64,000 bases of DNA. Source: Pseudoduganella guangdongensis (GTDB lineage Bacteria; Pseudomonadota; Gammaproteobacteria; Burkholderiales; Burkholderiaceae_D). This document shows, in pieces, positions 16,612-24,742 of the stretch; positions within the stretch are counted from its first letter, which is position 1; every line of letters starts with the position of its first letter. Where the stretch lies: positions 186,001 to 250,000 of the forward strand of contig NZ_WWCJ01000006.1 of the NCBI RefSeq assembly GCF_009857475.1. Direction: 5' to 3'. A program made the translations under genes and the position numbers. The notes beneath the pieces are model-generated. The model was given only the letters and a program-made list of their open reading frames with translations. It did no database searches and had not been told where the DNA came from.

Positions 16612-17352
16612 ATGAACGAAATCCGCATCTCCAGCCCCGACGGCGCCGCTGCCACCATCTCCCTGTTCGGCGCGCACCTCATGTCGTGGAAGACTGCGGA
16701 CGGCAAGGAACGCCTGTTCCTCAGCCAGCGTTCCGCGCTCGACGGCAGTGCCGCGGTGCGCGGCGGCGTGCCGGTCATCTTCCCCCAATTCGCCACGCGC
16801 GGCGACGGCCTGCGCCACGGTTTCGCCCGCACCGCCACCTGGCGCGCCGTCGGCCAGGGCGACAGCTGGGCCGAACTGGCCCTGGCACAAAGCGACCTGC
16901 CCGCCGCCACCTTCAAGACCTGGCCGCGCGCCTTCGAACTGCGCCTGCGCTTCGAATTAAAGGGCAACACCCTCGCCCTGCGCTACATCGTGCGCAATAG
17001 CGGCATGCAGGACTTCCAATGGGCGGGCGCCCTGCACACCTACTTCGCCGTCGCCGATTTCGCGCAAGCCACGCTGGACGGCGCACGCTTCGACGGCGCG
17101 CTGGACGAAATCCGTCCCGCCACGCCGGTGCTGCGCCTGGACACCGGCGCCGGCACGCTGCAACTGGAGCAGCAAGGTTTTTCGGAATGGGTGGTGTGGA
17201 ACCCGGGCGCGGAAGGCGCGGCGGCCACCGCCGACATGGACGACGGCGACTTCCGCCGCTTCGTCTGCATCGAGCCGGCCCGCGTCGACAAGCAAGTGCT
17301 GGCGGCCGGCGCCGAATGGACCGGCCATCACACCATTAGTTTGATTCCTTGA
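16612..17352 (+). CDS. D-hexose-6-phosphate mutarotase / aldose-1-epimerase family
   Basis: This 246-residue beta-sandwich enzyme is of the YeaD type, which interconverts alpha and beta anomers of hexose-6-phosphates in the cytoplasm. Family features include GAHLMSWKT near the start, VRGGVPVIFPQF, the catalytic His in LRHGFARTATW and ALHTYFAVAD, and FVCIEPARV with the catalytic Glu region near the end. It follows amiC by 9 bases and its 3' end overlaps the convergent carbonic anhydrase gene by 17 bases. Confidence 0.88.
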   Translation: MNEIRISSPDGAAATISLFGAHLMSWKTADGKERLFLSQRSALDGSAAVRGGVPVIFPQFATRGDGLRHGFARTATWRAVGQGDSWAELALAQSDLPAATFKTWPRAFELRLRFELKGNTLALRYIVRNSGMQDFQWAGALHTYFAVADFAQATLDGARFDGALDEIRPATPVLRLDTGAGTLQLEQQGFSEWVVWNPGAEGAAATADMDDGDFRRFVCIEPARVDKQVLAAGAEWTGHHTISLIP

Positions 17353-18403
17353 TCATGCGGCCGGAGCCGGCCTGCACCGGGCGCGCATTGAAGGGGTAGA
17401 GGCGGCTGAACAAAGCCAGCTGCGAAGGCGAGGCCTGCACCGGCTCCTTCATCACCAGCCACAGCACGCCCTCGGTGCAAGGCGGCGTGGTCAGCGAGCC
17501 CATGAAAGTATAGTAATCACGGCGCTGCGGCAGCAGGTCGTTCGGGTCCAGCACGATGGACGGCGTGGCCGTATCGCCCTTCTCCAGCGGCAGGTTGTTC
17601 CACACGGTCTGGATGGTCGGCTGCGGCTTGCCGCGCTCCAGCAGCAGCGCCAGCACCGCCAGCTTGCCCTCCACATCCTTGTGCACCAGGTGCACCACCA
17701 TCTCGAAGCCCTTGCCGTTGATACGCTCCTCGGCCGGACGATGGAAGTGGAACTGCTGCAGCTCATAGGTGCGGCCCGCCACGCTCAGGTAGTTGCCCGG
17801 ACCAACCGCCACCTGCACGGTGTGGCCGTTGTCCGTTACGCTGAAGCCGGACGGACGGTAGTCGAAAGCGATCTGCTCCAAATCCACCTTCATGCCGTCG
17901 CGGATATCGATCGGCGACTGGCGCGTGCCGGTCGAGCATTTGGTCCAGTCGGAATTGATCTTATGCCAGTTGGACGGGCCGAATTCGCCCTCATACGTCC
18001 AATGCGTGCCATTCGCGCGCGGCGGCGGGGCCTTGGCCGCCACGACAGCGGCGGCGGCTTTGGCCGCCTGCTGCTTGCGCGCCTTCTCCGCGGCGGCGAA
18101 GCGGGCCGCCTGGTTGGCGCGCATCTCGGCCAGGCGCTGGGCGATTTTCTCGGACAGTTCAGCCTCGGCGCGCGCCTCCTCCTCGCGCTGCGAGACGGCG
18201 CTCTTGCGCGCCGGCGGCACGTACTTCGGCTTTTCGGACGGTTTGGCGCCCTGCTCCATGGCCGCCTTGTCCGCAGCAGCAGCGGCGGCCAGGTTCGGGC
18301 GAATATTGGGCACACCTTTCGACGGCGCAGGGGCCGCAGGATCGGCGGCACTGGCTGTCCCCATCACGAGGCAGCAGGCCGACAAGGCGATCAAGTTACG
18401 CAT
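17336..18403 (-). CDS. Periplasmic alpha-class carbonic anhydrase with long N-terminal extension
   Basis: This 355-residue protein should hydrate CO2 in the periplasm. A signal peptide (MRNLIALSACCLVMGTASA) is followed by about 110 residues rich in Ala, Lys, Glu and Arg, probably a long helix or coiled coil, and then a complete alpha-carbonic anhydrase domain. Zinc ligands are seen in LQQFHFHRPAEE (two His) and MVVHLVHKD; TTPPCTEGVLW supplies the conserved Thr and one of the two disulfide Cys (the other in TKCSTGTRQSPIDI). The extension is unusual for the family and could anchor the enzyme to the wall or a partner. Confidence 0.92.
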   Translation of the reverse strand: MRNLIALSACCLVMGTASAADPAAPAPSKGVPNIRPNLAAAAAADKAAMEQGAKPSEKPKYVPPARKSAVSQREEEARAEAELSEKIAQRLAEMRANQAARFAAAEKARKQQAAKAAAAVVAAKAPPPRANGTHWTYEGEFGPSNWHKINSDWTKCSTGTRQSPIDIRDGMKVDLEQIAFDYRPSGFSVTDNGHTVQVAVGPGNYLSVAGRTYELQQFHFHRPAEERINGKGFEMVVHLVHKDVEGKLAVLALLLERGKPQPTIQTVWNNLPLEKGDTATPSIVLDPNDLLPQRRDYYTFMGSLTTPPCTEGVLWLVMKEPVQASPSQLALFSRLYPFNARPVQAGSGRMIKESN

Positions 18404-18470
18404 GTTAAATCCGGAGGAGAGAACTGTTCCTCCGGTTAACGGTTGCGCTACGGGAAAACTTGAGTGCGCC

Positions 18471-19115
18471 TTAGCGCTTCAGCATACGGCGGCCCATCTT
18501 CCAGGCGCCGCCCAGGGCCATCGGCACCACCGCCGCGCTGATACCGGCCAGCACGATCGCGCTCAGGTGCTTCTGCACGAAGGGATGGTTGCCAAACACA
18601 TAGCCCGCCACGCACAGCGACACCACCCACAGCAGCGCGCCGATCACGTTAAACAGCTGGAAGCGGGCATGGGTCATGTCCGACACGCCGGCCACGAACG
18701 GCGCGAAGGTGCGCACCACCGGCACGAAGCGCGCCAGGATAATGGTCTTGCCGCCATGTTTTTCGAAGAACTCGTGGGTGCGGTTCAATGCATCCTTGTT
18801 AATCCAGCGGTAGTTCTGGGTATACACCCGCTGCCCGATCGCCTCGCCGATCCAATAATTGGTGGTATTGCCTAAAATTGCGGCAGTCGAAAGCAGGAAC
18901 ATCAGCAAGCCCAGGTTCATGTCGCCGGTCGCGCAGAAGGCGCCCGCGATGAACAACAGCGTATCGCCAGGGAAGAAGAACAGCACCACCAGGCCAGTCT
19001 CGCAGAAGACGATGGCAAACAGCAGCGCATAGACGTACACGCCATACTGTTCGATCAGGGTGCCCATAGCGCGGTCGACGTGGACCAGCATGTCCAGCAA
19101 TTGTACGAAATCCAT
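18471..19115 (-). CDS. DedA/SNARE-associated family membrane protein
   Basis: This 214-residue inner-membrane protein has the DedA core: ETGLVVLFFFPGDTLLFIAG with the acidic residue and the FxPGD motif, then GNTTNYWIGEAIGQ and FEKHGGKTIILARFVPVVRT with the conserved glycine and basic residues, and several helices. Members flip or move polyprenyl phosphate and other lipid carriers and support proton-motive-force homeostasis. It may be cotranscribed with the carbonic anhydrase downstream (gap 67 bases). Confidence 0.9.
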   Translation of the reverse strand: MDFVQLLDMLVHVDRAMGTLIEQYGVYVYALLFAIVFCETGLVVLFFFPGDTLLFIAGAFCATGDMNLGLLMFLLSTAAILGNTTNYWIGEAIGQRVYTQNYRWINKDALNRTHEFFEKHGGKTIILARFVPVVRTFAPFVAGVSDMTHARFQLFNVIGALLWVVSLCVAGYVFGNHPFVQKHLSAIVLAGISAAVVPMALGGAWKMGRRMLKR

Positions 19116-19225
19116 TATTAATCCAAAGTGGTTGCGGCGGGAATCATACCAAACAGTCCATCTTACAGGCTAAAATTGCCCGGCACCTTATAACCGGCTT
19201 AGATCCAAATAAAGGAGACAACCTA

Positions 19226-20131
19226 GTGAAGTCCTGTTTGACCGCCGCACTGATGCTGGCATTGCCCGTGGCCGCCGTGGCCGCCCCCGTCAAGGAATTG
19301 CCGCCCAAGCCCAGCGTGGGCGACATCGTCAAAGCCGCCAAGCCGGCCGAATGGCGCCAGCTGGACCCGGCCAACACCCTGTATATGGAGCTGCCAGCCG
19401 GCCGCGTGATCATCGAGCTGGCGCCCGCCTTCGCGCCCAACCACGCCGCCAACATCCGCACCATGGCCAAGGAAGGCTACTGGGACGGCCTGTGGGTGTA
19501 TCGCGTGCAGGACAACTTCGTGGCGCAGTGGGGCGACCCGCGCGAGAACAAGCCGAAGGCGCTGGGCACGGCCAAGGCCAAGCTGGAACAGGAATTCACG
19601 GTGCCGATGAAAAACGACACCCAGTTCACCCGCCTGATGGACAAGGACGGCTATGCGGCCGAAGTCGGCCACTCCAACGGCTTCCCCGCAGCGCGCGACC
19701 CGAAATCGGGCCAGACCTGGCTGGCGCACTGCTACGGCATGGTTGGCGTCGCACGCGGCAATGAATCCGACAGCGGCAACGGCGGCACCCTGTACGCCGT
19801 GATCGGCAACTCGCCGCGCCAGCTGGACCGCAATATCACCGTGGTGGGACGCATTGTGAGCGGCATGCCGCTGCTGTCCGTACTGCCGCGCGGCCCGGCG
19901 CCGATGGGCATGTACGACAAAGAGGAACAGAACGTGCAGATCAAGTCCGTCAAGCTGATGGCCGACGTACCGGAAGCCGAGCGCACCAAGTTCGAGATAT
20001 TGCGCACCGACTCCGCCAGTTTCAAAGCCGTCGCCGAAGCCCAGCGCAACCGCGGCGGCCCGTGGACCAAGCACGCCTTCGGCCACGTCGACCTGTGCAA
20101 CGTCCCCATCCCCGTCCGCGAAGTGAAATGA
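19226..20131 (+). CDS. Peptidylprolyl isomerase, cyclophilin type, exported
   Basis: This 301-residue protein starts at GTG after AAAGGAGAC. A signal peptide (MKSCLTAALMLALPVAAVAA) leads into an N-terminal segment and a cyclophilin domain: YWDGLWVYRVQDNFVAQWGDP, YGMVGVARGNESDSGNGG, LYAVIGNSPRQLDRNITVVG. It probably accelerates prolyl isomerisation during periplasmic folding. The protein is longer than simple cyclophilins because of an insertion and a C-terminal extension ending in a Cys-containing tail. The second palindromic element follows 19 bases after the stop. Confidence 0.88.
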   Translation: MKSCLTAALMLALPVAAVAAPVKELPPKPSVGDIVKAAKPAEWRQLDPANTLYMELPAGRVIIELAPAFAPNHAANIRTMAKEGYWDGLWVYRVQDNFVAQWGDPRENKPKALGTAKAKLEQEFTVPMKNDTQFTRLMDKDGYAAEVGHSNGFPAARDPKSGQTWLAHCYGMVGVARGNESDSGNGGTLYAVIGNSPRQLDRNITVVGRIVSGMPLLSVLPRGPAPMGMYDKEEQNVQIKSVKLMADVPEAERTKFEILRTDSASFKAVAEAQRNRGGPWTKHAFGHVDLCNVPIPVREVK

Positions 20132-20140
20132 AGTAATTTT

Positions 20141-20219
20141 TGTCCACTTCGGGGTCAGGAACAAAGGTGGACATTTCCTTAAGAAATGTCCACCTTTGTT
20201 CCTGACCCCACGGTGGACA
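20141..20219. repeat. Perfect 27-bp-arm palindrome with GGGGTCAG termini, nested in outer repeat
   Basis: At 20151-20209 two perfect 27-base arms flank a five-base loop; the ends are GGGGTCAG and CTGACCCC. Just outside, TGTCCAC (20141) pairs with GTGGACA (20213), and the same GTGGACA word occurs inside the arms, so the motif is present four times in alternating orientation. It sits between the cyclophilin stop and the mutL start, with the same ends as the element at 4036-4105. It may act as a terminator for the cyclophilin gene and could affect mutL expression. Confidence 0.85.
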
Positions 20220-20232
20220 TTATAATGTGGCA

Positions 20233-22170
20233 ATGAATGCGCCTAACCCACCTCGCCCGATCCGGGCTCTTCCTGATCAACTGATTTCCCAGATCGCTGC
20301 CGGCGAGGTGGTGGAGCGGCCGTCGGCCGTCGTGAAGGAGCTGCTGGAGAATGCGCTGGATGCGGGCTCGACCCAAGTCACCGTGCGCCTGGAGGAAGGT
20401 GGCGTGAAGCGTATTTGTATTACTGACAACGGCAAGGGCATCCCACCCGACCAGATGCCGCTGGCCCTGGCGCGCCACGCGACCTCCAAAATCGCTTCGC
20501 TGGATGACCTGGAGAACGTGGGCACCCTGGGCTTCCGCGGCGAGGCGCTGGCTTCCATCGCTTCCGTGGCCGCCGTTACCCTCACCTCCCGCACCGCCGA
20601 TGGCGCGCACGCCTGGGAGCTGGAAGGTTCGCACGAGGGCACCGTTGTACCGTCCTCCGGCGCGCCCGGCACCACCATCGATGTGCGCGACCTGTATTTC
20701 AATACCCCGGCGCGCCGTAAATTCCTGAAATCCGAGCAGACCGAATTCGGCCACTGCGCGGAAGTGGTGCGCCGCATCGCCCTGGCGCGCCCGGACGTCA
20801 CGTTCACCCTGAGCCACAACGGCAAGACCGTCGACCATTGGATGGCCAGCGATATGGCCAAGCGCAGCGCGCAAATCCTGGGCAGCAATTTCGAGGAGGC
20901 GCGCCTGGCGCTGGACGAGGGTTCGGGCGTGCTGCGCATCCACGGCTTCGCCGGCCTGCCGACCGCTTCCAAGGGACGCGCCGATAGCCAGTACTTCTAC
21001 GTCAATGGCCGCTTCGTGCGCGATAAGCTGCTGGTGCACGCCGTGCGCGCCGCCTATGAAGACGTGCTGCATGGCGACCGCTATCCGTCCTACGTGCTGG
21101 CGCTCGACCTGGATCCGGCGCTGGTGGACGTGAACGTGCACCCGTCGAAGATTGAAGTGCGCTTCCGCGATGGCCGCGCGGTACACCAGTTTGTGTTCCA
21201 CGCCGTGCAGCGCGCGCTGGCGGCGACCTCGGCCACTTCGCACGGCAGCGTGCCGTCGCCGCTGCCCGCCGCCGACAACCTGCAGGCCACCGGTCCGCAA
21301 TGGCGCCCGCAGCAGCAAACCAGTTTCGGCTCCATCCTGAACCCGGATTACCGCCCGACCTTCTCGCCTTCGCCTTTCGGCGCGCCTGGCGCGGGCGGCG
21401 GCGTGGCGCAGAGCACGGAGCGCTATGGCGCACTGTGGTCGCCCGACGCGCGCGACGGCGCCTCCGGTGGCGCGACGGCGGCCGACGGCGGCAACGGCTT
21501 CCGCGCCTCGGCCGACTACACGCTGCCGCAGGCCGCGCCTATCGCCGCCAGTTCGGCGCAACTGGCGGGCGAGGAATTCCCGCTCGGCTTCGCCCTGGCG
21601 CAGCTGCATGGCATCTACATCCTGGCCCAGAACAGCAAAGGCCTGGTGCTGGTCGATATGCACGCGGCGCACGAGCGCATCCTGTACGAGCAGTTGAAGA
21701 ACGCGCTCGACGCCCAGATCGACGGCACCGAGATGTCGGTGCAGAACCTGCTGATCCCGGTCACCTTCTACGCCGACGCGATCGACGTGGGCACGGTGCA
21801 GGAACATGGCGACACCCTGAAAACCCTGGGCTTCGACATCGCCGTGATGTCGCCGACCACGCTGGCCGTGCGCGCCGTGCCGGCCCTGCTGAAGAACGCC
21901 GACGCCCAGACCCTGGCGCGCGACGTGATCCGCGATGTGCGCGAATTCGGCGGCTCGCGCGTGCTGATCGAGCGCCGCAACGAACTGCTCGGCACCCTGG
22001 CCTGCCACACCGCCGTACGCGCCAACCGTATCCTGGCGGTGCCGGAGATGAATGCCCTGCTGCGTCACATGGAGGCGACCGAGCGCGCCGACCAGTGCAA
22101 CCACGGCCGCCCGACCTGGGTGCAGATCGATATCAGCGCGCTGGATAAGCTCTTCCTGCGCGGGCAATAA
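20233..22170 (+). CDS. mutL: DNA mismatch repair protein MutL
   Basis: This 645-residue protein couples mismatch recognition by MutS to strand incision. The GHKL ATPase domain shows LPDQLISQIAAGEVVERPS, DNGKGI, HATSKI and TLGFRGEALASI. A Pro/Ala/Gly linker (about 345-445) joins a C-terminal dimerisation domain with LVLVDMHAAHERILYE and the family end CNHGRPTWVQI. The ATG at 20233 is chosen; a GTG two codons earlier is possible. It is 3 bases from miaA, the conserved mutL-miaA order. The palindrome ends 14-24 bases before the start, leaving little room for a normal promoter after it. Confidence 0.95.
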   Translation: MNAPNPPRPIRALPDQLISQIAAGEVVERPSAVVKELLENALDAGSTQVTVRLEEGGVKRICITDNGKGIPPDQMPLALARHATSKIASLDDLENVGTLGFRGEALASIASVAAVTLTSRTADGAHAWELEGSHEGTVVPSSGAPGTTIDVRDLYFNTPARRKFLKSEQTEFGHCAEVVRRIALARPDVTFTLSHNGKTVDHWMASDMAKRSAQILGSNFEEARLALDEGSGVLRIHGFAGLPTASKGRADSQYFYVNGRFVRDKLLVHAVRAAYEDVLHGDRYPSYVLALDLDPALVDVNVHPSKIEVRFRDGRAVHQFVFHAVQRALAATSATSHGSVPSPLPAADNLQATGPQWRPQQQTSFGSILNPDYRPTFSPSPFGAPGAGGGVAQSTERYGALWSPDARDGASGGATAADGGNGFRASADYTLPQAAPIAASSAQLAGEEFPLGFALAQLHGIYILAQNSKGLVLVDMHAAHERILYEQLKNALDAQIDGTEMSVQNLLIPVTFYADAIDVGTVQEHGDTLKTLGFDIAVMSPTTLAVRAVPALLKNADAQTLARDVIRDVREFGGSRVLIERRNELLGTLACHTAVRANRILAVPEMNALLRHMEATERADQCNHGRPTWVQIDISALDKLFLRGQ

Positions 22171-22173
22171 GCA

Positions 22174-23121
22174 ATGACCCAGTTGAACAAGCGCCCGCTG
22201 GCGGTCGCCATCATGGGGCCGACCGCCTCTGGCAAGACCGCCTCCGCGCTCGCCATCGCCCAGCATGTGCCGTGCGAGATCATCTCCGTCGATTCGGCCC
22301 TGGTCTACCAGGGCATGGATATCGGCACCGCCAAGCCGACCCGCGCGGAGCTGGCCGCCGTGCCGCACCACCTGATCGACATTATCGATCCGCTGGACTC
22401 CTATTCGGTGGCCCAGTTCCGCGCCGATACCCTGCGTCTGGTCGAAGAAATCAGCGCGCGCGGTAAGGTGCCGTTGCTGGTAGGCGGCACCATGTTGTAT
22501 TACAAAGGCCTGGCCGACGGCCTGGATGACCTGCCTGGCGCCGATCCTGCCGTGCGCGCGCAGCTGGACGAGGAAGCCGCCCGCATCGGCTGGCCCGCCA
22601 TGCACGCGCGCCTGGCCGCCATTGATCCCGAAACCGCCGCTCGCCTCAAACCCAACGACTCGCAACGCGTGCAGCGCGCGCTGGAGATCCATGCTCTGTC
22701 CGGCCGGCCGATGTCCGAGTTGCTGGCGCAGCGCGAGAAGGAAGATCTGCCATTCGAGCTGGTGTCCTATGCGCTGGAGCCGTTCGACCGCGCCTGGCTG
22801 CACGAGCGCATCGCGCGCCGCTTCGACATCATGCTGGAATCGGGCTTCCTGGACGAGGTGAAGGCTTTGCGCGCGCGCGGGGACTTGCATCTCGGCCTGC
22901 CGTCGATCCGCTGTGTCGGGTATCGCCAGGCCTGGGAGTACCTGGATGGTGCTATCGATTACGCGGCCATGCGCGAGACGGGCATCATCGCCACCCGCCA
23001 GCTGTGTAAGCGCCAGCTAACCTGGCTGCGCTCCATGCCGGAGCGGATCGTGGTGGATTGCTGCGCGCCGGATGCGGCCCGGCAGCTGCAGCAGCTGGTG
23101 CTTGCGAAAATCGCCGCTTGA
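22174..23121 (+). CDS. miaA: tRNA dimethylallyltransferase MiaA
   Basis: This 315-residue enzyme transfers a dimethylallyl group to A37 of tRNAs reading UNN codons. It shows the P-loop [31 protein letters not shown], the family motif [28 protein letters not shown] and [14 protein letters not shown]. Length is normal. MiaB, which adds the methylthio group to the same base, is encoded at 34320. The stop codon overlaps the -35 box of the tRNA-Met promoter. Confidence 0.95.
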   Translation: MTQLNKRPLAVAIMGPTASGKTASALAIAQHVPCEIISVDSALVYQGMDIGTAKPTRAELAAVPHHLIDIIDPLDSYSVAQFRADTLRLVEEISARGKVPLLVGGTMLYYKGLADGLDDLPGADPAVRAQLDEEAARIGWPAMHARLAAIDPETAARLKPNDSQRVQRALEIHALSGRPMSELLAQREKEDLPFELVSYALEPFDRAWLHERIARRFDIMLESGFLDEVKALRARGDLHLGLPSIRCVGYRQAWEYLDGAIDYAAMRETGIIATRQLCKRQLTWLRSMPERIVVDCCAPDAARQLQQLVLAKIAA

Positions 23122-23146
23122 CAGGCTTGCGGCGAGCAACTACAAT
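23118..23146 (+). promoter_or_regulatory. Sigma-70 promoter of the tRNA-Met pair
   Basis: A perfect TTGACA -35 box at 23118-23123 is separated by 17 bases from TACAAT at 23141-23146, with the first tRNA starting 11 bases later. The -35 box overlaps the miaA stop codon. Confidence 0.85.
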
Positions 23147-23157
23147 GCTGGCCTTGC

Positions 23158-23234
23158 GGTGATATAGCTCAGTTGGTTAGAGCATAGCATTCATAATGCT
23201 AGGGTCGGTGGTTCAAGTCCACCTATCACCACCA
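23158..23234 (+). tRNA. tRNA-Met (CAU), copy 1
   Basis: The 77 bases fold as a full cloverleaf: acceptor GGTGATA pairs with TATCACC, D-arm AGCTCAGTTGGTTAGAGC, anticodon loop TTCATAA with CAU, T-arm containing GGTTCAAGTCC, and an encoded CCA. Acceptor pairs 4 and 5 are G-C and A-T, not the C-G pairs seen in isoleucine-2 tRNA, and the 1:72 pair is closed unlike initiator tRNA. It is therefore elongator methionine tRNA. Confidence 0.93.
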
Positions 23235-23261
23235 AAATTCAGCTACAATGTACGACCGTGC

Positions 23262-23338
23262 GGTGATATAGCTCAGTTGGTTAGAGCATAGCATTCATAA
23301 TGCTAGGGTCGGTGGTTCAAGTCCACCTATCACCACCA
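23262..23338 (+). tRNA. tRNA-Met (CAU), copy 2
   Basis: This is base-for-base identical to the copy at 23158-23234 and starts 104 bases after it. The 27-base spacer carries TACAATG like the region before copy 1, so the duplication unit appears to include the -10 box, but no -35 box precedes it. Both are likely cut from one transcript. Its last nine bases overlap the antisense desaturase stop. Confidence 0.93.
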
Positions 23339-24271
23339 GAATTTCATCAGGAATGGCCTGAACCGGCAACGGTCCAGGCCATTTTTGTTTCGTATGCCAC
23401 CAGGCAGGCGCAGGTCACGCACCAGTCCCACATGCTCCATGGCACACAATGCCCACCAGCCTGGATCCCATTCGCCGTCTTTCAGTCCCAGCCGTGCCGA
23501 GTACGGGAATGCATGATGATTGTTATGCCAGCCCTCCCCCATCGTCAGCAGCGAGGTCCAGGGAATGTTCCGTCCCTGCACTGCCGCTCCTGCCACTTCG
23601 TATTCCATGTCACCGTGGTTATGGGCGAAGTAGCCGATTAACCAATGGCCGGTAACGCCGGCGCATACACGCGCGCACACGCCCCAGCAAACAAAAGCCC
23701 ATCCACCCCAAAGATAAAACAAAACGGCCAGCGGCACTTGCTGCAGCATCCAGGTACGCTCCAGAAACTGATAGAAGCGGTCTTGCGCGTTGCGCGGTTC
23801 GATGCGAATCGCAGGCGGCGCGCCCAACTTCAGTTCGCAATGCAACTGCCACCACGCATCACGCCAGAATCCGGCGCCATGACGCAGATAAGGGTGACAG
23901 TCGGCTTTCCGCTGGGCGTAATCCCGCAGCTCATGCTGCCGCAACAAGCCAATTGGTCCTGCCAGGCCAACTTGCACGCCGCACCAGACCAACGCATATT
24001 CCAGCCATTTCGGACAGGCGAAACTGTTATGAATCAGCTTGCGGTGACTACCCAGCGAGTGCCCAAATAGCAGCACTGCCGCTGTCACCAGCGCAAATAC
24101 CCCGATTGCAGTCCAGGAAAAAAATGCCGCCATGCCGGTGATGGCGCCTGCCAACATGGCAAAGTACCAAAGGGACTTGACTGGAGCGTATTGCACCCGC
24201 CCTTCGCATACTTCCGTGTAACTGCCATTTGTGACGCGATGAGCGCGCACCAAATTGCCAATCTTTCGCAT
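23330..24271 (-). CDS. Membrane fatty acid desaturase family protein
   Basis: This 313-residue protein has four to six membrane segments and the three histidine clusters of delta-9-type desaturases: FGHSLGSHRKLIH, the RQHELRDYAQ/ADCHPY region, and GEGWHNNHHAFPYSAR. These bind a di-iron centre that introduces a double bond into acyl chains. The ArsR gene ends 17 bases upstream, so it is probably under that repressor. Its last ~20 codons run antisense through the tRNA terminator and into the tRNA, suggesting that the original 3' end was lost or extended. Codon use is somewhat less G/C-biased than that of its neighbours. Confidence 0.85.
   Translation of the reverse strand: MRKIGNLVRAHRVTNGSYTEVCEGRVQYAPVKSLWYFAMLAGAITGMAAFFSWTAIGVFALVTAAVLLFGHSLGSHRKLIHNSFACPKWLEYALVWCGVQVGLAGPIGLLRQHELRDYAQRKADCHPYLRHGAGFWRDAWWQLHCELKLGAPPAIRIEPRNAQDRFYQFLERTWMLQQVPLAVLFYLWGGWAFVCWGVCARVCAGVTGHWLIGYFAHNHGDMEYEVAGAAVQGRNIPWTSLLTMGEGWHNNHHAFPYSARLGLKDGEWDPGWWALCAMEHVGLVRDLRLPGGIRNKNGLDRCRFRPFLMKFWW
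23352..23390 (+). terminator. Rho-independent terminator of the tRNA-Met operon
   Basis: AATGGCCTG pairs with CAGGCCATT across an inner ACCG-GCAA-CGGT hairpin and is followed by TTTGTTT. It begins 14 bases after tRNA copy 2 and lies inside the antisense 3' end of the desaturase gene. Confidence 0.85.
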
Positions 24272-24288
24272 GACCGCCTCCTTAAGGG

Positions 24289-24612
24289 CTAAGTTTTTTC
24301 TTGTTTTTTCGCTGCAATGGCACGCGACTCACGCTTGAGGGGGCGACCAACCGGGCAAACCTCAAACGCATACCCCGTCAAAGTATTGACCAAGTTGTCG
24401 CCATTTAATCTGTACAGCACGAACTGGCCGCGCCGTTCGCTGCTGACCAACCCTGCATTTTCAAGCACAGACAGGTGCCTTGAAATAGCTGGTGCGCTCA
24501 TCGCAAAGCGCTCGGCCAATTCACTAGTCGAAAGCTCAGCCTCGGAAAGGTAAGCCAGGATCTGGCGGCGAGGCTTGGACGCCAGCGCTTCAAATACTTT
24601 GTCGAGTTCCAT
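24289..24612 (-). CDS. ArsR-family winged-helix repressor
   Basis: This 107-residue repressor shows MELDKVFEALASKPRRQIL, then the recognition helix-turn-helix STSELAERFAMSAPAISRH, LSVLENAGLVSSERRGQFV and YRL of the wing. No metal-binding Cys pair is visible in the helix (a single Cys is near the end), so it is likely not a classic arsenic or cadmium sensor; it resembles the SdpR-like branch. It is the first gene of an operon with the desaturase, and a perfect 18-base palindrome sits just upstream. Confidence 0.88.
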   Translation of the reverse strand: MELDKVFEALASKPRRQILAYLSEAELSTSELAERFAMSAPAISRHLSVLENAGLVSSERRGQFVLYRLNGDNLVNTLTGYAFEVCPVGRPLKRESRAIAAKKQEKT

Positions 24613-24621
24613 AATTCTATA

Positions 24622-24639
24622 ATTAACTAATTAGTTAAT
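24622..24639. promoter_or_regulatory. Probable ArsR operator, perfect 18-bp palindrome
   Basis: ATTAACTAATTAGTTAAT is an exact palindrome in an A/T-rich patch ending 9 bases before the arsR start codon. Position and symmetry fit autoregulation of the arsR-desaturase operon. Confidence 0.75.
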
Positions 24640-24742
24640 ATTTAAAGGCATTTCTGGCGCCGCGTCAAGATAGCTTGAGATTTGTCAGGAGGGCGGCGCG
24701 GTGCCGTGGCTACACTGTAGTTCCCATCACATGGAGGCGGAG

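Noticed and set aside
20179..22890. Very long minus-strand open frame (903 codons) opposite mutL and miaA
   Set aside because: It is antisense to two certain genes; composition is His/Gln/Arg/Val-rich as expected from the complement of GC-rich codons, with no recognisable motif.
23158..23234. tRNA-Ile2 or initiator tRNA-Met identity
   Set aside because: Acceptor pairs 4 and 5 are G-C and A-T rather than the C-G pairs of Ile2, and the 1:72 pair is closed, unlike the initiator.
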